Source: Agrococcus sp. KRD186
Lineage (GTDB): Bacteria > Actinomycetota > Actinomycetes > Actinomycetales > Microbacteriaceae
DNA: 64,000 nucleotides
Reading direction: 5' to 3'
Assembly: GCF_017168255.1 (NCBI RefSeq)
Contig: NZ_JABFAP010000001.1
Span: forward strand, 719,087-783,086
The position numbers and the translations under genes are program-made. Positions 1-15,000 of this stretch are shown piece by piece (the stretch's first letter is position 1; each line of letters begins with the position of its first letter). The notes under the pieces are model-generated. The model did not search any database, was not told the origin of the DNA, and saw only the letters and a program-made list of their open reading frames with translations.

Positions 1-1
1 C

Positions 2-3000
2 GTGACCGGCACCGCGCAGGTCGCGGTGACCGCCACGTCGGCAAACCTCGTGACCGCGTCCTTGCGCGGAGGCAGCGGCTCAACGGGACTCGCAGTGACG
101 ACGATCGGCGCCACGATCACGATCGACGATCTGCTGATCGCCGAGGTCGGCGATGGTGCCCACGTCGACGCGCATTCGTTGCTCGTGCGCGTCGGAGAAG
201 GTCTTGCCGCCCCAGCCACGCGCACAGCGACCGTGACCGTGGTCGCGGGCACTGGCGGACTCATCGCCGTGCAGGCGATCAGCGCACGCACCACGATCAC
301 GGGCAGCGCCCTGGCCCGAATCGGCGATGCGATCATCGAGACGGACGCAGCCACCGAAGTCCTCGCCCATGTGCAGACGACGGCCACGACGACGACCACG
401 GGTGGAGAAGGCGGACTCGTCGCGGTCGGTGTGTACTCGCCGACGGCCGAGATCGGAACGTCGACGACTCCGGTGACGGTCTCGGCGATCGTCGACGAGG
501 GCGCCACCCTGACGGTCGGCGACCTCACGGTGACAGCGTGGGCCGACAGTGACGCGACCGCGAAGATGCCCTCCGGTGGCGTCGGGGTGGTCTCGATCGG
601 CACCGGCCAGGCGGTGTCGTTCGTCGACACCCGAGTGATCGCCAGGATCGGTCGCGCAGCGGCCGTCCCCGTAGACGGCGTCGAGGCGGTCAGCGGATAC
701 GCGACGGCGGTGACGGCGACGGGCAATGTCTCGGTCACGGCCACGCTGCGTGAGACCGCGACATCCGACGCCGATCGCACCACGGGCGGGCTGCTCACGG
801 TGAGTGCGCTGTCGGCCCAGGCGACAGTGCAGGGCGGCGCGGCCGCCGAGCTGGGCCAGCGCGTCACCGTCGGCGCACGCAACGTCACGGTCACCGCCAC
901 CATCCGCGCGGCGGTGGCCGATGCCTCCATGGTGATCTCGGGTGGCGCGGCCATCGAAGTCAAGGCGCCGTCGACGACCGCGAAGTCGATCACGACCACG
1001 TCGGCCGGCATCGGTGCGAACTCCGTGATCACCGCAACCGGGGTGAATGGTGTCGGCGGCGACGTGACGGTGAGTGCCACCGGTCGAGCGGAGGCCGACG
1101 CCTACTCGGCCGCCTGGGGCGGAGGAGCAGTGACAGCGGGCGTACCCAACGCGACCGCGACCGTCTTCCCGACGGTGACGGTCAAGGTCGGGACGGGCAC
1201 GCGCATCACCGCGACCGGCGACGTCAGCGTCACCGCCGTGGTCACCAGAACGCCTGAGTCCGCGGCGAGCGCTCCCGACGGCGACATCGTCGCGGTGGAT
1301 GCGACCACCGACACGATGACGGTCGACTTTCCGCTCAACACCGGCGACCAGGTCACCTACACCGCGAGCGGCGGCCAGATCGGCGGCCTCTCGACGTGCA
1401 CAGGCACCGCGGAGACCTGCCGCACCTACACCGTCACCGTGCTGCAGCCGCGCACGGCGACCACCCCCGCGACCATTGCCTTCGACGAGGCATTCAGCCT
1501 CGCCAACGTGGACGCCGTGCGGGACATCATCACCTTCGCCTCGCCGCACTCGTTGCGCTCGGGCGACGCGGTGCGGCTGCTCTCGAACGGCACGCTCGAC
1601 ATCATCGAGAACTGGCAGGGCCTCTCAGAGACCGGCGTGTTCTACGTGCGCGTGCTGGACCCGCTGCGCATCCGACTGGTCGCCACGCTGGCCGCGGCGA
1701 CGCTTGCGGAGGCAAACCTGCCGCTGTATGGCTTCACGCTCGTCTCGGGCGGCACCTACCTCTCGATGATGTCGGCCACTCCGCCGGCCGTGGGGGATGC
1801 CGTCACCTACGAGGCGGGCGCCGTCGCGGAGTTCACGCAAGACGATGTCGACGTCACCATCACGACGTTCAACTGGTGCGGAACCAGCGTGACCGGACCC
1901 ACTCGCGGCGCACCGCTGTGCACAGCGGCCGGCGGCATGAACCCCGAGGCGCCTGTGGCGCACAGCGATGCCGCGAACAACATCTACTCGCCGGCCCACG
2001 GCTTCGCGACCGGCGACGCGGTGCTGTACCACGGCAGCGGGCTGAACCTGGTGGATGGCCGCACGTACTACGTCATCCGCGTCGATGCGGACGTCTTCCG
2101 GCTGGCAGCGACCTATTTCCAGGCCGTCGGCTACGCGGGCTCCAACTCCAACCCCGGCGACGACAGCGACTTCAATGACGCCAACGACATCGCGCCGATC
2201 GCGGCGGCGAACATCGCGATCGTGCGCGTCGACCAAACGGCTGCCGGGCGCGCCGTCGTGCATTCACTGGCACGCGTGCTGGCTGGTCTCGAGCACGGGC
2301 AGACGTATTACGTGGTGGCCGGAGCGGCAGGGCAGCCGCAGACCCGCGGGCTCTCCCTGACCCGCGGCGGCATCGCGATCGCCCTTCGCGACAACGACAC
2401 GTTCCAGCTGATGCGCAACAACGGCGGGGTCGTGAACGTCACGCCCTCGACCCCGACGCGACGCGGCATCCACACGATCGGCACCCTCGGGCTGGATCTC
2501 GCCCCCTGCGCCGCCTCGTGCACCGCGGTCGACACGCTGCGGCTCGTGCTCACGGCGCCCCTCTCCGGCTCGCACGAGCTCACCGGCCCCGGCGGCGCCG
2601 CGCTCGCCGATTCCTTCGCCGTCGCCGGCAACGGCTCGTCGACCGCCGATGCGCGGGGCGGGCAGGGTGGCATCGGAGACTTCAACTTCCCCAGCGCGAC
2701 GCTGCACTACGCGGCCGACGCGACGATCTCCGTGATGGCGCTGAGTGTGCGCGCCGGCGGCGACATCACCATCGCCGCACGGTCGGAGACCAAGCAGCAG
2801 GCGACGGCAGACGCCTCCAGCGGCGGTGGGCTCACCGTCGGCGAAGCCCATGCAGATGTCTGGGTCTACCAGAACAACGAGCTCGACACCGCAGTCACCA
2901 TCGACGACGGCACCCAGCTCGTCGCGGGCGATGACCTGACGATCACGGCGGCATCCGACCACATCACCTCGGCGAGTGCACGGGCGGTCGGTGGAGGTGG

Positions 3001-6000
3001 CGTCAGCGGCAAGATCGCAGAGACGACCGCGCGACTCGACTTCAGCACCCGCGTGACGATCGGCGAGCGTGCGGTGCTCACCGCGGGCGATGCCCTCGTC
3101 GTGCATGCGCGTTCTCGCTCTGACGTGCAGACCTTCAGCGAGACCTACTCCGTTGCGGTGGGTGGTGGCGCCGACTCCGACGGCACGAACGATGACCGCG
3201 GCGTCTACGTCGCTGCCGACACCCTCGTCACCATCGGCGCAGGCGTGACCATCACGGGCGACTCGGTGGCCATCGGCGCGTTCGTCGATCGCCTCTACGC
3301 CCGTGCCCGCGCCTGGGCGACGGCGTACAGCCCGGTCTTCCTCGGTGTTGCCGTGGCATTGGCCGACGCGCTCGTGCAGGTTGATGCCGTCACGAAGGTC
3401 GACATCCTCGGCGCCTCGGGCAACGTCACTCGGATCACCGGCGAGCGCGGCGTCGACATCCGTGCCGTCGTGGCGAGCATCGAGATCATCAGGGATGACT
3501 ACGCGCTTGCGGTCGCCCTCTTCTTCTTCCCGATCGCGCACCAGTACGGGGCCACGAACCTCGCCACGTCCGTGTCGACGTCGAGCTTCGTCATCGTCAC
3601 GGCCGGCGCCCGCGACAACACGCGAGTGAGCGAGACGAAACTGGTCGTCGGCACGAGTCTGGGGCTCAACAAGGCGAGCCCCGCCCTCGCGCTGCTCGTC
3701 GAGGCCTCCACCACCATCGGCGGCAGCGACGCCGAGTCCATCACGTGGGGGGCGGATGTCGTCATCCTGGGCGGTCTCACCGGCCAGCCCGAACTCGTCA
3801 TCGACGAGCAAGGATTCATCCGGGCACTGAACAGCGTGTCGGTCTGGGATGACCTGAGCCAGGTGGGCGTCGGTCCGACGCTCGGGGTAGGCAGTCAGAT
3901 CACCGACGGCGATTACTACGTGCGAGTGACCAACACCGGGTACGGCGATGTCGCCTTCGTCGCCGACGTCAGTCGCAACCCGTCCGGCGTGCTCCCGGTC
4001 TTCACATTCCGCGACAACCTCGAGTCGGTCACGATCATCGACCACTCGGAGCAAGACCTGCACATCGTCGGCATCGACATGATCTATCGCGGCAGCGATG
4101 TGCCGCTCGTGGAGTTCGTGAGGCGCACGGATGCGTCTGGTGCGGTGCTCGCGGAGGGTCGCGCCGACGACAACGTCATGGAGTTCGACCTCTGGCGCAA
4201 CCTCACGCCTGCAGGGTCGATCGTTGACGTGCAGAAGCTCCAGTCCACCGCTGACATTGTCGTGCGCGGGCCGATCCTCAACCCCGCGGGCTGGACGCGC
4301 CTGCTCAACGGCCAAGGCGACATCCGCTCCGTCGGCACGTCGTGGATCGAGACGTGGGTCGCCGAGATCGAGGCCACGCTCGGGTCTCTCGGCACAGCGA
4401 CGGACAGGCTCGAGGTGCGCCTGGTGAAGTCGGTGAACCGCGGCGACCGCCCGGCGGCCACCGACAACTCGTGCCGCGACTTCACGATGTTCGTCACCGC
4501 GGGGCTCGATGCGTACCTCTTCCTGCAGGCCGTCGAGCGTGGTGCGCTGTGTCCCGGGGAAACCGACACGGGCCACCTCGCCGTCGGGATCGACCGGATC
4601 GACACCGGCCGCCACGCAGACCTCGTGATCGAAGACAGCCTCCGCGACCGTACGGCGGGCTCACCGGGCAACGTTCGCGTGGTGGTCGACCGTGGGGGCT
4701 ACGACCAGCACCACACCAGCCACTTCCGGCCCGACACCGTCGCGATCGTGCGTGACCCGGCCGCGTACGCCCTCGGCGGAACCGCCATCGCCTCGATCTG
4801 GAGCTTCGAGCGAACGGCCACGCTCACGGCGCGCGCGGCCACGACGCATCCGACGGGGCTGGCTGCCTTCACGCTGCCGCGCACGATGACCGCGTCGGCC
4901 ACCGTGCCTCCGAGCTCCGGGGTCATCGCGGGCGGCGACATCACCATCGCCGACGTGCAGGGTGCGGCGAACTGGACGACGAGCGGCTCTGCCGGTCTCG
5001 CCAGCCCGACCGTCACGCTCGTGGCGTACACCGACGTGCTCGGCACCGGCCACATCGATGTCAGCGTCGACGGCTTCGTGACGCTCGTCGAGACAGCGGG
5101 CGACCTGCGAGCGGGCATGATCCGCTCGCGCGGTGGCGACGTGCACCTGAGCTCGCGCGCCGGATCGATCGTCGACGCGCAGGCCGGCGCGGATGCCTCC
5201 GCCAGCGTCGGGGACTCGGATGCCGATGTCGTCGGCACCACGATCACGCTGCTCGCCCCGAACGGGGGCATCGGCTCTGCGGCGAACTTCCTCGAGATCG
5301 ACTCGTCGAACCGCGACGGTGGGCTGGTGGGCGGGACGCTCTTCGCCGACGCCGAAGGGAGCATCCGCATCACCGAGATCGATGGCATCGCGGCATCCGT
5401 CGACGACCTGCGGATCGATCTCGTCACTGCGGGCGCCGACGTCACCCTCACCACCCGCGCAGGGTCGATCATCGATGCCTTCGGCGACAGCGACGCTGAT
5501 GTCGAGGGCGACTCGATCGACCTCGATGCGATCGGCGGCAGCATCGGCCAGACGGGCAACGACCTCGACATCGACTCGTCGTTCACCGGCATCGGCGACG
5601 TGGGCCTGCAAGCAACCGTCTCGATCTGGCTGACCGAGGTCGCCAGCACGCTGCGACTGGTGCTCGCCGAAGCGCTCGGCGGCAACGTGACCCTCACGGT
5701 GCGAGAGTCGTCCGCAGCGCTCGACGAGGATCTCGACCTGCTGCACAGCGGTGCGGTGCGGTTCGCCGAGGCGGCGCTGCGTTCCGTGCCGCGCGGCCGC
5801 ATCGCCGCGACGGGGAGTGTGCTGCTGCAGGTCGGTGACGACATCACCACCAGCTCGAACGGTGAGATCCGCGCCGGCGGGGCGATCGACATCTACGGCG
5901 ACTGGCTGAACCTCGACGAGACGTACGGCACGACCATCGTGCTGCGCGGCGACATCGTGCCGGGAGCGGCATCCGTCTCCAGGATCTGGGGCGATACCGA

Positions 6001-9000
6001 CGTCGACACGTTCCAGTTCGGCGACGACACCGGAGTCGACCCCGACAACACCAAGACCACCTACGGCTCGCCCGGGTACATCCACCTCGGCGGCGACACG
6101 CGCGTGTACGGCGGCCAGAACCTCTCGTCGACCGACGAGGCCGACGGAGAAGACAGGTTCATCGTCTGGTACCTGCAGACGATGAACGTCGCAGCCGGTC
6201 ACACCCTCGTGCTCGACGGCCAGGCAGAGACCGACATCTACACCTTCTACACGACCGGCAGTCGGGGGAGCCCGCGCAACTACGTCGCTCACGTGCTCGA
6301 CACTGGTGCCGCCAACGACGGGGTAGACGAGCTCTGGATCTACGGAGCCGACAGCGCCCTGAGTGGCTACGAGAACGCGACGACACCGCATCCGTACGAC
6401 GACATCTTCCTGCTCCGCAGCGTCGCTCGCATCGACGGCGAGGCGTTCGATCGCCCCGGCTTCGTGGCGCTGCTGCACACGACGATCGACGTCGCCGCGC
6501 CGTCGGGCGTGGCGCTGTTGGCCGACAACGCGTTCGCGGTCGAGCGCATCGGCTACGACGCGGGTGTCAACGGGCGCCTGAGCGTGCTCGGGCAGGGAGG
6601 CAACGACTCCTTCGCCTCCGACGACGTCACGGTGATCGCGACGCTCGACGGTGGCGCGGGCAACGACGTCTTCCAGATCGGGCAGCTCTACGGCCTGCAG
6701 CGCGACGCGGGCCCGTTCAGTGGCACGACAGGGGTCACCACCGGCGGGTCGCTGCACCCCGACGACGTGTACGCCACGATCGCGACCACGCGTGGCTGGC
6801 TCTCGCGTGGCACCAGTGCTCCGCTGCTCGTGCAGGGCGGCAACGGCGATGACTCCTTCACCGTCTACGCGAACCAGGCACCGCTGCGGCTCGAGGGCGA
6901 CGACGGCAACGACATGTTCGTGGTGCGTGCCTTCGCGCTGGCACGCACGACCGGTGACTGCTCCGCCACGGGAACCACGTGTGAGATCGTCTGGCGGGAT
7001 GCCGCGGCACGCGTCGCGATGCCGCTCCTCGGTGCGAGCCTGTTCTCGACGGCGGCGGCGACCGACATCCGCACCGGCACCGGTCAGAACCAGGTGCAGT
7101 ACACGATCAACGCCCCGGTCTCCGTGGAGGGGGGTGCCGGTGTCGACAAGCTCGTGGTGCTCGGCACCGAGTTCGCCGATCACATCGTGGTGACCGCGAC
7201 CGCGATCTACGGCGCGGGGCTGGCCGTCAGCTACGCGGGTGTGGAGCTGCTCGAGATCGACGGGCTCGAGGGCGACGACATCTTCGATATTCTCTCCACC
7301 GCACTCGGTGTCGCCACGCGCGTGATCGGCGGGCTGGGGTCGGACATCGTCAACGTCGCGGGCGACGTGGCCGGCGCCGTCGTCTCGCGCGACGTCGAGG
7401 GCACGACGGGCGCCGTGAACCACGACGTCTCGTCGGCGGATGACGACTATGACGGACTTGCGGCTCCCGGAGTCGACGTGACGGTCGTGCGCGGCGCGCA
7501 GGGCAAGGTCATCATCGAAGAGACCGGCACCGGCACGCTCGTTCGTGAGGGCGGTGTCGCCGATACCTATCTCGTCTACCTCGCCGAAGCGCCGACCGCC
7601 GACGTGTACGTCACCGTCTCGGCGGGGCGGTCCACGTCGAACGAGACCGGGGCCGACACCCTGTGGCTGTCGCGGGTCATCGCGGGGGCTGTCGACTACG
7701 ACCGGAACATCTGGATCAACGGCGTGCTGACCCCGGTGCCTGCGCACTCGATCGTGCTGCTCTTCACCTCATCCTCGTGGTCGCGGTCCGACGCGCAGAT
7801 CGTGTCGGTCATCGCCGCGGAGGATTCGGTCGCCGAGGGCTCGGGCGTCGTCGTCATCAGCCACTCGGTGCTCAGCGCAGACCCGAACTTCGCCCACACG
7901 CCGGTGCGCAACGTCGAGGTGACCGTGCGCGACGACGACCAGCCGGCGATCGAGGTCATCCCGATCGATGCCGCAGGGACGCCCGACGACGCCACGGTCG
8001 TCATCGAGGGCACGGCGACGACGGAGCTCACCGATCGGATCATCGTCCGTCTGGCGACCGACCCGGGCGCCGAGGTGACCGTGCGCATCTCCCTGAGTGA
8101 CGCGCGCGTGGTGCTCAGCGGCACAGGCGTCTCGCTCGTGTCGACCGGCGTCTACGACGTGGTCATCCCCGACGGCGACTGGGAAGTCGGCGTCGTCGTC
8201 ACCGTCCGCGCGGCGAACGACACCGTGCGCCAGGACCCGCACTTCACCGCGCTCTCGCTGCGCGTGGTCTCCGGCGGCTACGCTGCCGCCACGATGACGA
8301 TCGACGTGCGCGTCCACGACGACGACACGCCGGGACTCGTCGTGGTCGAGACGGGCGGGTCGACGCGTGTGATCACGGGCCCGAATGCGCAGGGCGACTC
8401 GTACGACATCCGGCTCACCGGGCGCCCCGATGCGCCCGTCACCGTCGCACTCGAGTCGGATGGGCAGACCGACATCGTCGCCGGCGGCCGCGTCACCTAT
8501 CAGGCTGTCGGCGCGCAGTTCTCGGGCGACATCGCCTACGACGTCGCGACCGGCACGCTGCGACGCCTCGACGGGGGCAGCTGGCTCGACGCGGGCTTCT
8601 TCGAAGGTCAGCTCCTCACGATCGGCGCGGATGCGGCGCTGTACAAGGTGCAGCTGATCAGCGGCAGCACGAGCGGCCTGCTCGACCTGCTCCGGCTCAC
8701 CGCCGCCGGTAGGCCGACGAGCGTTCCCGGCACCGTGACCGTGCGCCAGTGGGCCGCCACCGTCGTCTTCACGCCGGACGACTGGTACCTGCCGGTGACG
8801 GTGAACCTCGTCGCCGACGAGTACTACGTCCTTCCTCCGGGCAGCGAGAACCTGAAGACGTTCGCGAAGCAGCCGCACCTGCTGGGCGGCATCCGCGGCC
8901 CGCTCGCCGTCGAGGGTGGCACGACCGCGGCCGACCGCTCCCTGCGCCCTGCGCTGCTGCTGCCCGGCGAGGGCAACGGGCCGCTCTTCGCGATCGCCCC

Positions 9001-12000
9001 GCAGCCTCCCGAGGCGCAGCAGATCGACGTGCTCAACGTCTTCGCCGACTCGAGCCAAGCCGACCTCGTGGGCGAGCTCACGTCGACCACGCTCACCGGC
9101 CTGGGCATGAACGCCGTGCCCCTCGACCTCGGCGCACTGCTCGGCGACGGCGAGTCGATGCCCTTCGGTGAGCCGCGGGTCTTCCCGGCGGGCATCAGCT
9201 TCGGAACCATCGTCTACGACCCCATCACCGGCACGTACGACCAGGATGCCGCCCTCAGCACGATCGAAGTGCTGAACATCCTCCTCGGCGAAGGCAACGA
9301 TCGCGTGACGATCAGCGGCACGCTGCTGCGCGGCCCCGACCGCAACGCCGACGGCACGCTGGGTCAGACCGCAGTGCACGGTGGCATCACGACGGTGCAT
9401 GGCGGCGGCAACTGGTTCCTCCCCTCGGGCGTGGTCGGCGGCGACATGATCATCATCACCGGCGGCGCTGGGCCTGACTCGCCGCTCGTCGTGTACGGCG
9501 ACACGTCGCAGGACGGCATCTGGTACAGCGGCGACCCGAGCCTGCACTCCGTGCGCAGCTTCGGCAGCAAGCCGTACCCGGCCGAGATCGGCGGCGGCGA
9601 CGCGCGCTTCCTCTTCCCGGTGGGCAATCCCTACACCCGCGCCGGCAACGACGTCATCGACGCGAGCGCGCTGTTCGCGGGGCTGGTCGCAGGCACCCTT
9701 CCGAGTGTGGGGTTCACGGCCTACGGCGGAGCGGGCGATGACACGATCATCGGCAGCGCGGCACCCGACTATCTCGTCGGCGGATCGGGCGACGACAGCA
9801 TCTCGGGTGGGCGCGGCTCCGACCAGATCTACGGCGACAACGGCGTCAACGTCGACGTCGTCCTCCGGGAGCTGAGCATCCCGTGGGTGAACACGAGCGC
9901 CTGGGTGAACCGCGACGACCTGGCCGCGGGAGACGACCGCCTGCACGGCGACGCGCTCGGCTCGACTGCGAGCGCGGCCGACGAATACGACGACATCGTC
10001 TTCGGCGACTACGGCACCGTGCGCCAAGACATCGCGTCGGCCACCGTGGGAGTGGCGCCCGCGTATGGCTACGTCAACCCCGTGCGGCTGCAGAAGATCG
10101 AGACGGCGGGTCGCGTCCGAGAGATCGCGAGCACTCGCCCGGCAGATGGAGGCGACGACCTCATCACGGGTGACGGCGGGCGCGACCGGCTCTTCGGCGG
10201 CAACGGCGCCGATGAGATCCGCGGCGGCGACCAGCCCGGCGTGATCTTCGGCGACCACGGCCGCATGCTGTACATCGAGGGCACGCCGAGCATCACGATC
10301 CTGCATCTCGTCGAGTCGATCGACGAGCGCTTCGGCGTCGCCGACACGATCTCGGCCGGCATCCACGACGACATCATCGCGGGTGGCGCCGGTGGTGACA
10401 CGATCGATGCGGGCATCGGCCAGAACATCGTCTTCGGCGATCACGGGCGTGTGCGCGGCGTGGAAGACAACGTGCCCAACCGCCCGATCCCGAGTGCGTA
10501 CGGAGACGGCACGAGCGACGACTATCAGGTGCCCGTGCTGGCGCTCGTCGAAGGGTACGTGCCTGTCGGCAGCGAGACGAGCAGCGGGTTCGGCGGCGAC
10601 GATGCGATCCGCACCGGACTCGGCCGCGACATGGTCTTCGGGGGCGGCGGCAACGACGCGATCGTGGCGAACGCGGGGGAGACAGCACGGCTCCGCGACG
10701 GCAACAACATCCTGTTCGGCGACTACGGGTTCGTCGACTACCTGCTGGATGACCAGTCGGAGTACACCGACGACGCGCACGACATCGACGTGGTGTCGTC
10801 GTTCGTCGCGTGGACGCACCTCGGCGGCCACGACACGATCACCTCGGGGGCTGGCAACGACATCCTTGTCGGCGGTGCCGGCGACGACGTGCTCTCAGGC
10901 GGGCAGGGCTCGAACCTCGTGTTCGGCGACAACGCACGCATGGCGAGCAACCCTGCGCTGCCCGACCTGCACCTGACGATCTTCGCGGTGCACGAGTTCT
11001 TGATCTGCATCATCGAGACGCTCGGGTTCGCGGACGAAGACGGCGGTCGCGACACGATCTTCGGCGGTGAGGGTCGCGACATCCTCTTCGGCGGCGGCGC
11101 GAGCGACGTCATCTACGGCTTCGGTGGCGACGACGTGATCTTCGGCGACCACGGCAGAGTCACCTGCACGACCGGCGCATACGATCCCGACGACCCCCGC
11201 AATGGCCTGTGCATCGAGCAGGGCGGCACGATCGACTTCCGCGCGACGAACACCCGTTCCGAGGCCGGATCGGGCGACGACCTCGTCTACGCCGGCGAGG
11301 GCAACGACATCGTGATGGGCCAACAGGGCGATGACATCCTCTACGGCGAGGGTGGCGACGACATCCTCATCGGCGGCTCGAACGTCGCCGGCGCACTCGA
11401 CGGCGACGACGTGATCGACGGCGGTGCTGGCAACGACCTCATCGCCGGAGACAACGGGGACTGCTGCCGCCGCGCAGACCTGCTGGACCCCCGCATGCGG
11501 GCGCTGCTCGGAGCCCTCATCTACGGCACCAGCATCACGGACGGCACCGACGGCCACGCGCTCGTCACAGCTGCCGCCCAGAACGACCCGAACGGCGGCA
11601 GCCAGTACAAGCTGACCATCCTCGACCACAGCGACGACATCCAGACGAACCACCCCGAGCTGTGGGGCCACGACTACATAGCCGGCGGCGCAGGCGACGA
11701 CGAGATCTACGGACAGCTCGGCAACGATGTGATCCAGGGTGATGGTCACGTCAACGGACTGGTGCTCGACATCACCGGATTCACGGTCGATTCGGTCACG
11801 GGCAACCTGCTCGTAGGAGGTCTGCCGATCGCGGCCACCGACGTCTGGCCGGTCGTGAAGACGCGCACTCAGGGCGTCATCGGCGCATGGCGTGACGACC
11901 CGCTCGACGCCACCGTCACCGACACGCTGCAGGTGCACCCCTCGGTCGAGGCGGCCACCGACGGCGACGACTACATCGAGGGCGGCGGTGGGAACGACAC

Positions 12001-15000
12001 CGTGTTCGGTGGTCTGGGCCAGGACGACATCATCGGCGACAGCTCCGACCTGTACGGCCTCGGAGCCGACCAACGACTGGTGCTCTCGCTCCCGGTGGAC
12101 GCCAAGCCTGCTGCGGTGAAGGACGCCGCGGGCGCTGTCGTCCAGTGGCGCGTCGTCGGCGTCCAGGGCTCGGTCCTGACGCTGGCAGGCACCGCGCTCG
12201 GACTGACCCCAGGCGCCTACAAGGTGACGGTCGGAGGCGCCGGCATCGCAGACCCGGTGATGGTGACGATCGAACTCATCGCCGGCGGCATCCGACTCAT
12301 CGCAGGTGTCGAGTGGCGCAGCCTCGGCTCGTTCTGCCTGGGGGCCGAGTGCCGACCGGCGGGCGCCGACATGCTGTTCGGCGGCGCGGGCACCGCGATC
12401 TCGCGCAACCACATCGGGCAGGCCACCGTGCAAGATGCCGCGGGCGATACCGTGGTCGCGGGGGACGGCACGATCCTCACGAGCCCGACCGGTCACGCCC
12501 GCGACGCCGACACGATCGCCGGTGACAACGCGCGTATCCTGCGGCTGGTCGGCACGAACGGCGTGCAGCACAGCCCCAACGCCTACCTCACCTTCGCCTA
12601 CGACAACGACGCCGGTGGACTGCGAATCATCCCGCGCGCCGTCGAGATGCTCGACTACACCTTCGGCGGACCGGGGTACCGGGCCGCGCTGGCGGCGACC
12701 GATCGCGGCGCCGGCGACGAGATACACGGCGAGGCCGGCGACGACACCGTCTACGGCATGACCGGCAACGACATCATCTTCGGCGACGGGCAGGACGACG
12801 ACCTCATCGGCGGCTACGGCGATGACTGGATCTCCGGCGGCACCGGCGATGACGGCATCCTCGGCGACGACGGCCGCATCTCGACGAGTCGCAACTCCTC
12901 GACCGGATGGACGGCGGCGGGAGTGCCGTGCACCGCGAACGGCACCACGTGCTACAGCGAGCCGTTGTACGGGATCCTGGCACTGCGACCGACCGACCCC
13001 GACACCCGCACCACCCAGGGCGACGTCCTCGGCGAGGTCATCACCACCCCGGGCCGCGTGCAGGAGGAGACGATCAACGTCGCCGGCGTCCTCAACAAGA
13101 CGGTGAACCTGACCCCGTACTTCGCCGATCCGAACGACCTGGACCCGCTCTACCGGCCCGCGGGCGGCTACGACGACATCCTCTTCGGCGGGCTCGGCGA
13201 CGACGCCATCCACGGCGGCGTGGGCGACGACGCGATGACCGGCGCAGAGGCACTGGTCGCCGGGTTCGCGCCGAACTACGTCGAGTCGTGCACCGGCGGA
13301 CTGTCGATCGACTGCACCGCCGTGCGCGACGGGCTGATCCGCATCGACTTCGGCCACCCCAACAACCCGGGCGACATCCTCCGCTTCAACCCGGACGACA
13401 TCGACGGCTGGCACTACGACCGCACCCGTCGCGCGGGCGAGTTCGACCTGTACGACGAGTACGAGCCGCGTCGCGCCATCCTCTTCAACGCCGCCGCGGA
13501 GGTGTGGAGCTGCACCTCCTACTCCCCGAGCGGTCACACCTGCACCGGCAGCGCCGACATCGCGAGCTACCCGCACCAGTGGTTCCTCAACAACGTGACC
13601 ACAGAGGGTCCGGTCGTGGTCGGCTGCATCTCGTTCGCGAACAACGGCGCGTGCCTGGGCACTGGCCCCGCCCGCAGCGACGGGGCCGACGTGCTCTTCG
13701 GCGACCTCGGCAACGACTGGATCGTCGGCGGCACCGGGCACGACACGCTCTGGGGTGGTTGGGGCAACGACCTGCTGCAGGCCGACGACGACCTGCACTC
13801 GGGATGCCTCGCCTCGACGCCGAGCGGCACCTGCACGCAGACCGGCGACACATGGCTGAACGACACCCCCGACACGCACGTCGCCTACGAGGACCGCGCC
13901 TTCGGCGGGGCGGGTCGCGACATCCTGATAGGCAACACCGGCGGTGACCGTCTCATCGACTGGACGGGCGAGTTCAACAGCTACATCGTGCCGTTCGCAC
14001 CGTTCGGCATCGCGACGGTGAGCCGCCAGGTGCCGCCAGCGCTGTTCGAGTTCCTGTACGCCCTGTCGGCGGCGCAGGGCGCTGATGCCACGCGGGCGTT
14101 CGACTGGAACGCCGACTACTCGGAGCGCAACGGCGAGCCGTACGGCGAGATCGGCCTGATCGTCCAGCAGGATCACGGCCTCTGGCAGGACCAGAGCGGA
14201 GCGCCGGCCGATCCGCAGGCAGGCAACATCCCCGGCGGCAAGCGCGATGTGCTGCGCAGCGCCACCTTCGACGACGGCAGGCTGAGCGCCGTCGCCGTCG
14301 ACAGCGGGATCTGGGAGGTCTCCGGCGGAGCCCTGGGCGTCTCGGTGGCCTCGCTCGGCCAGGACGCCGCGGCGACATTCATCGTCGACGACGCACTGCC
14401 GGTGTACTACGAGATCGGCGCGTCCGTGAAGGTGACCAAGCCCATCGGGGGCTGGGAAGCGAACGCCTACATCATCTTCGACTACTACTCGCCGACCGAC
14501 TTCAGGTTCGCGGGTCTCGACCAGTCCACGAACAAGATCGTGATGGGGCACCGCAACGCGACCGGATGGATCGTCGATGTCCAGGCGGCGGTCGGCAACA
14601 TCGTGCCGGGCCGCTACTACAGCCTGCTCGTGTCGGTGAACGGGATCGTCGTGACCGTCTCGCTCGACGGGGTCGAGAAGCTCACCCACCAGTTCGGTGC
14701 CCGGTGGGTCGACGGTGCCGCTCGCGCGCTGAACACCGGCCTGGTCGGCGTCGGGACCGACAACTCCCGCACAGTGTTCGACAACTTCGTGGTGCGCACC
14801 GTCCCACCGCAGACCACGTTCGAGACCAGCGAGGACTTCAGCGACGGCGTCGCCGACGGCTACACGAGCACCGGAACGTGGATCGTCACGGGCGGCGCAC
14901 TGCGCGGCACCGGCGACGCGACGCCCGCCATGAGCATCCTCGACCTCCCGGCGCGAGCGATCGGTGGCACGACCACGACGCTCGACGCGACGGTGAACCT

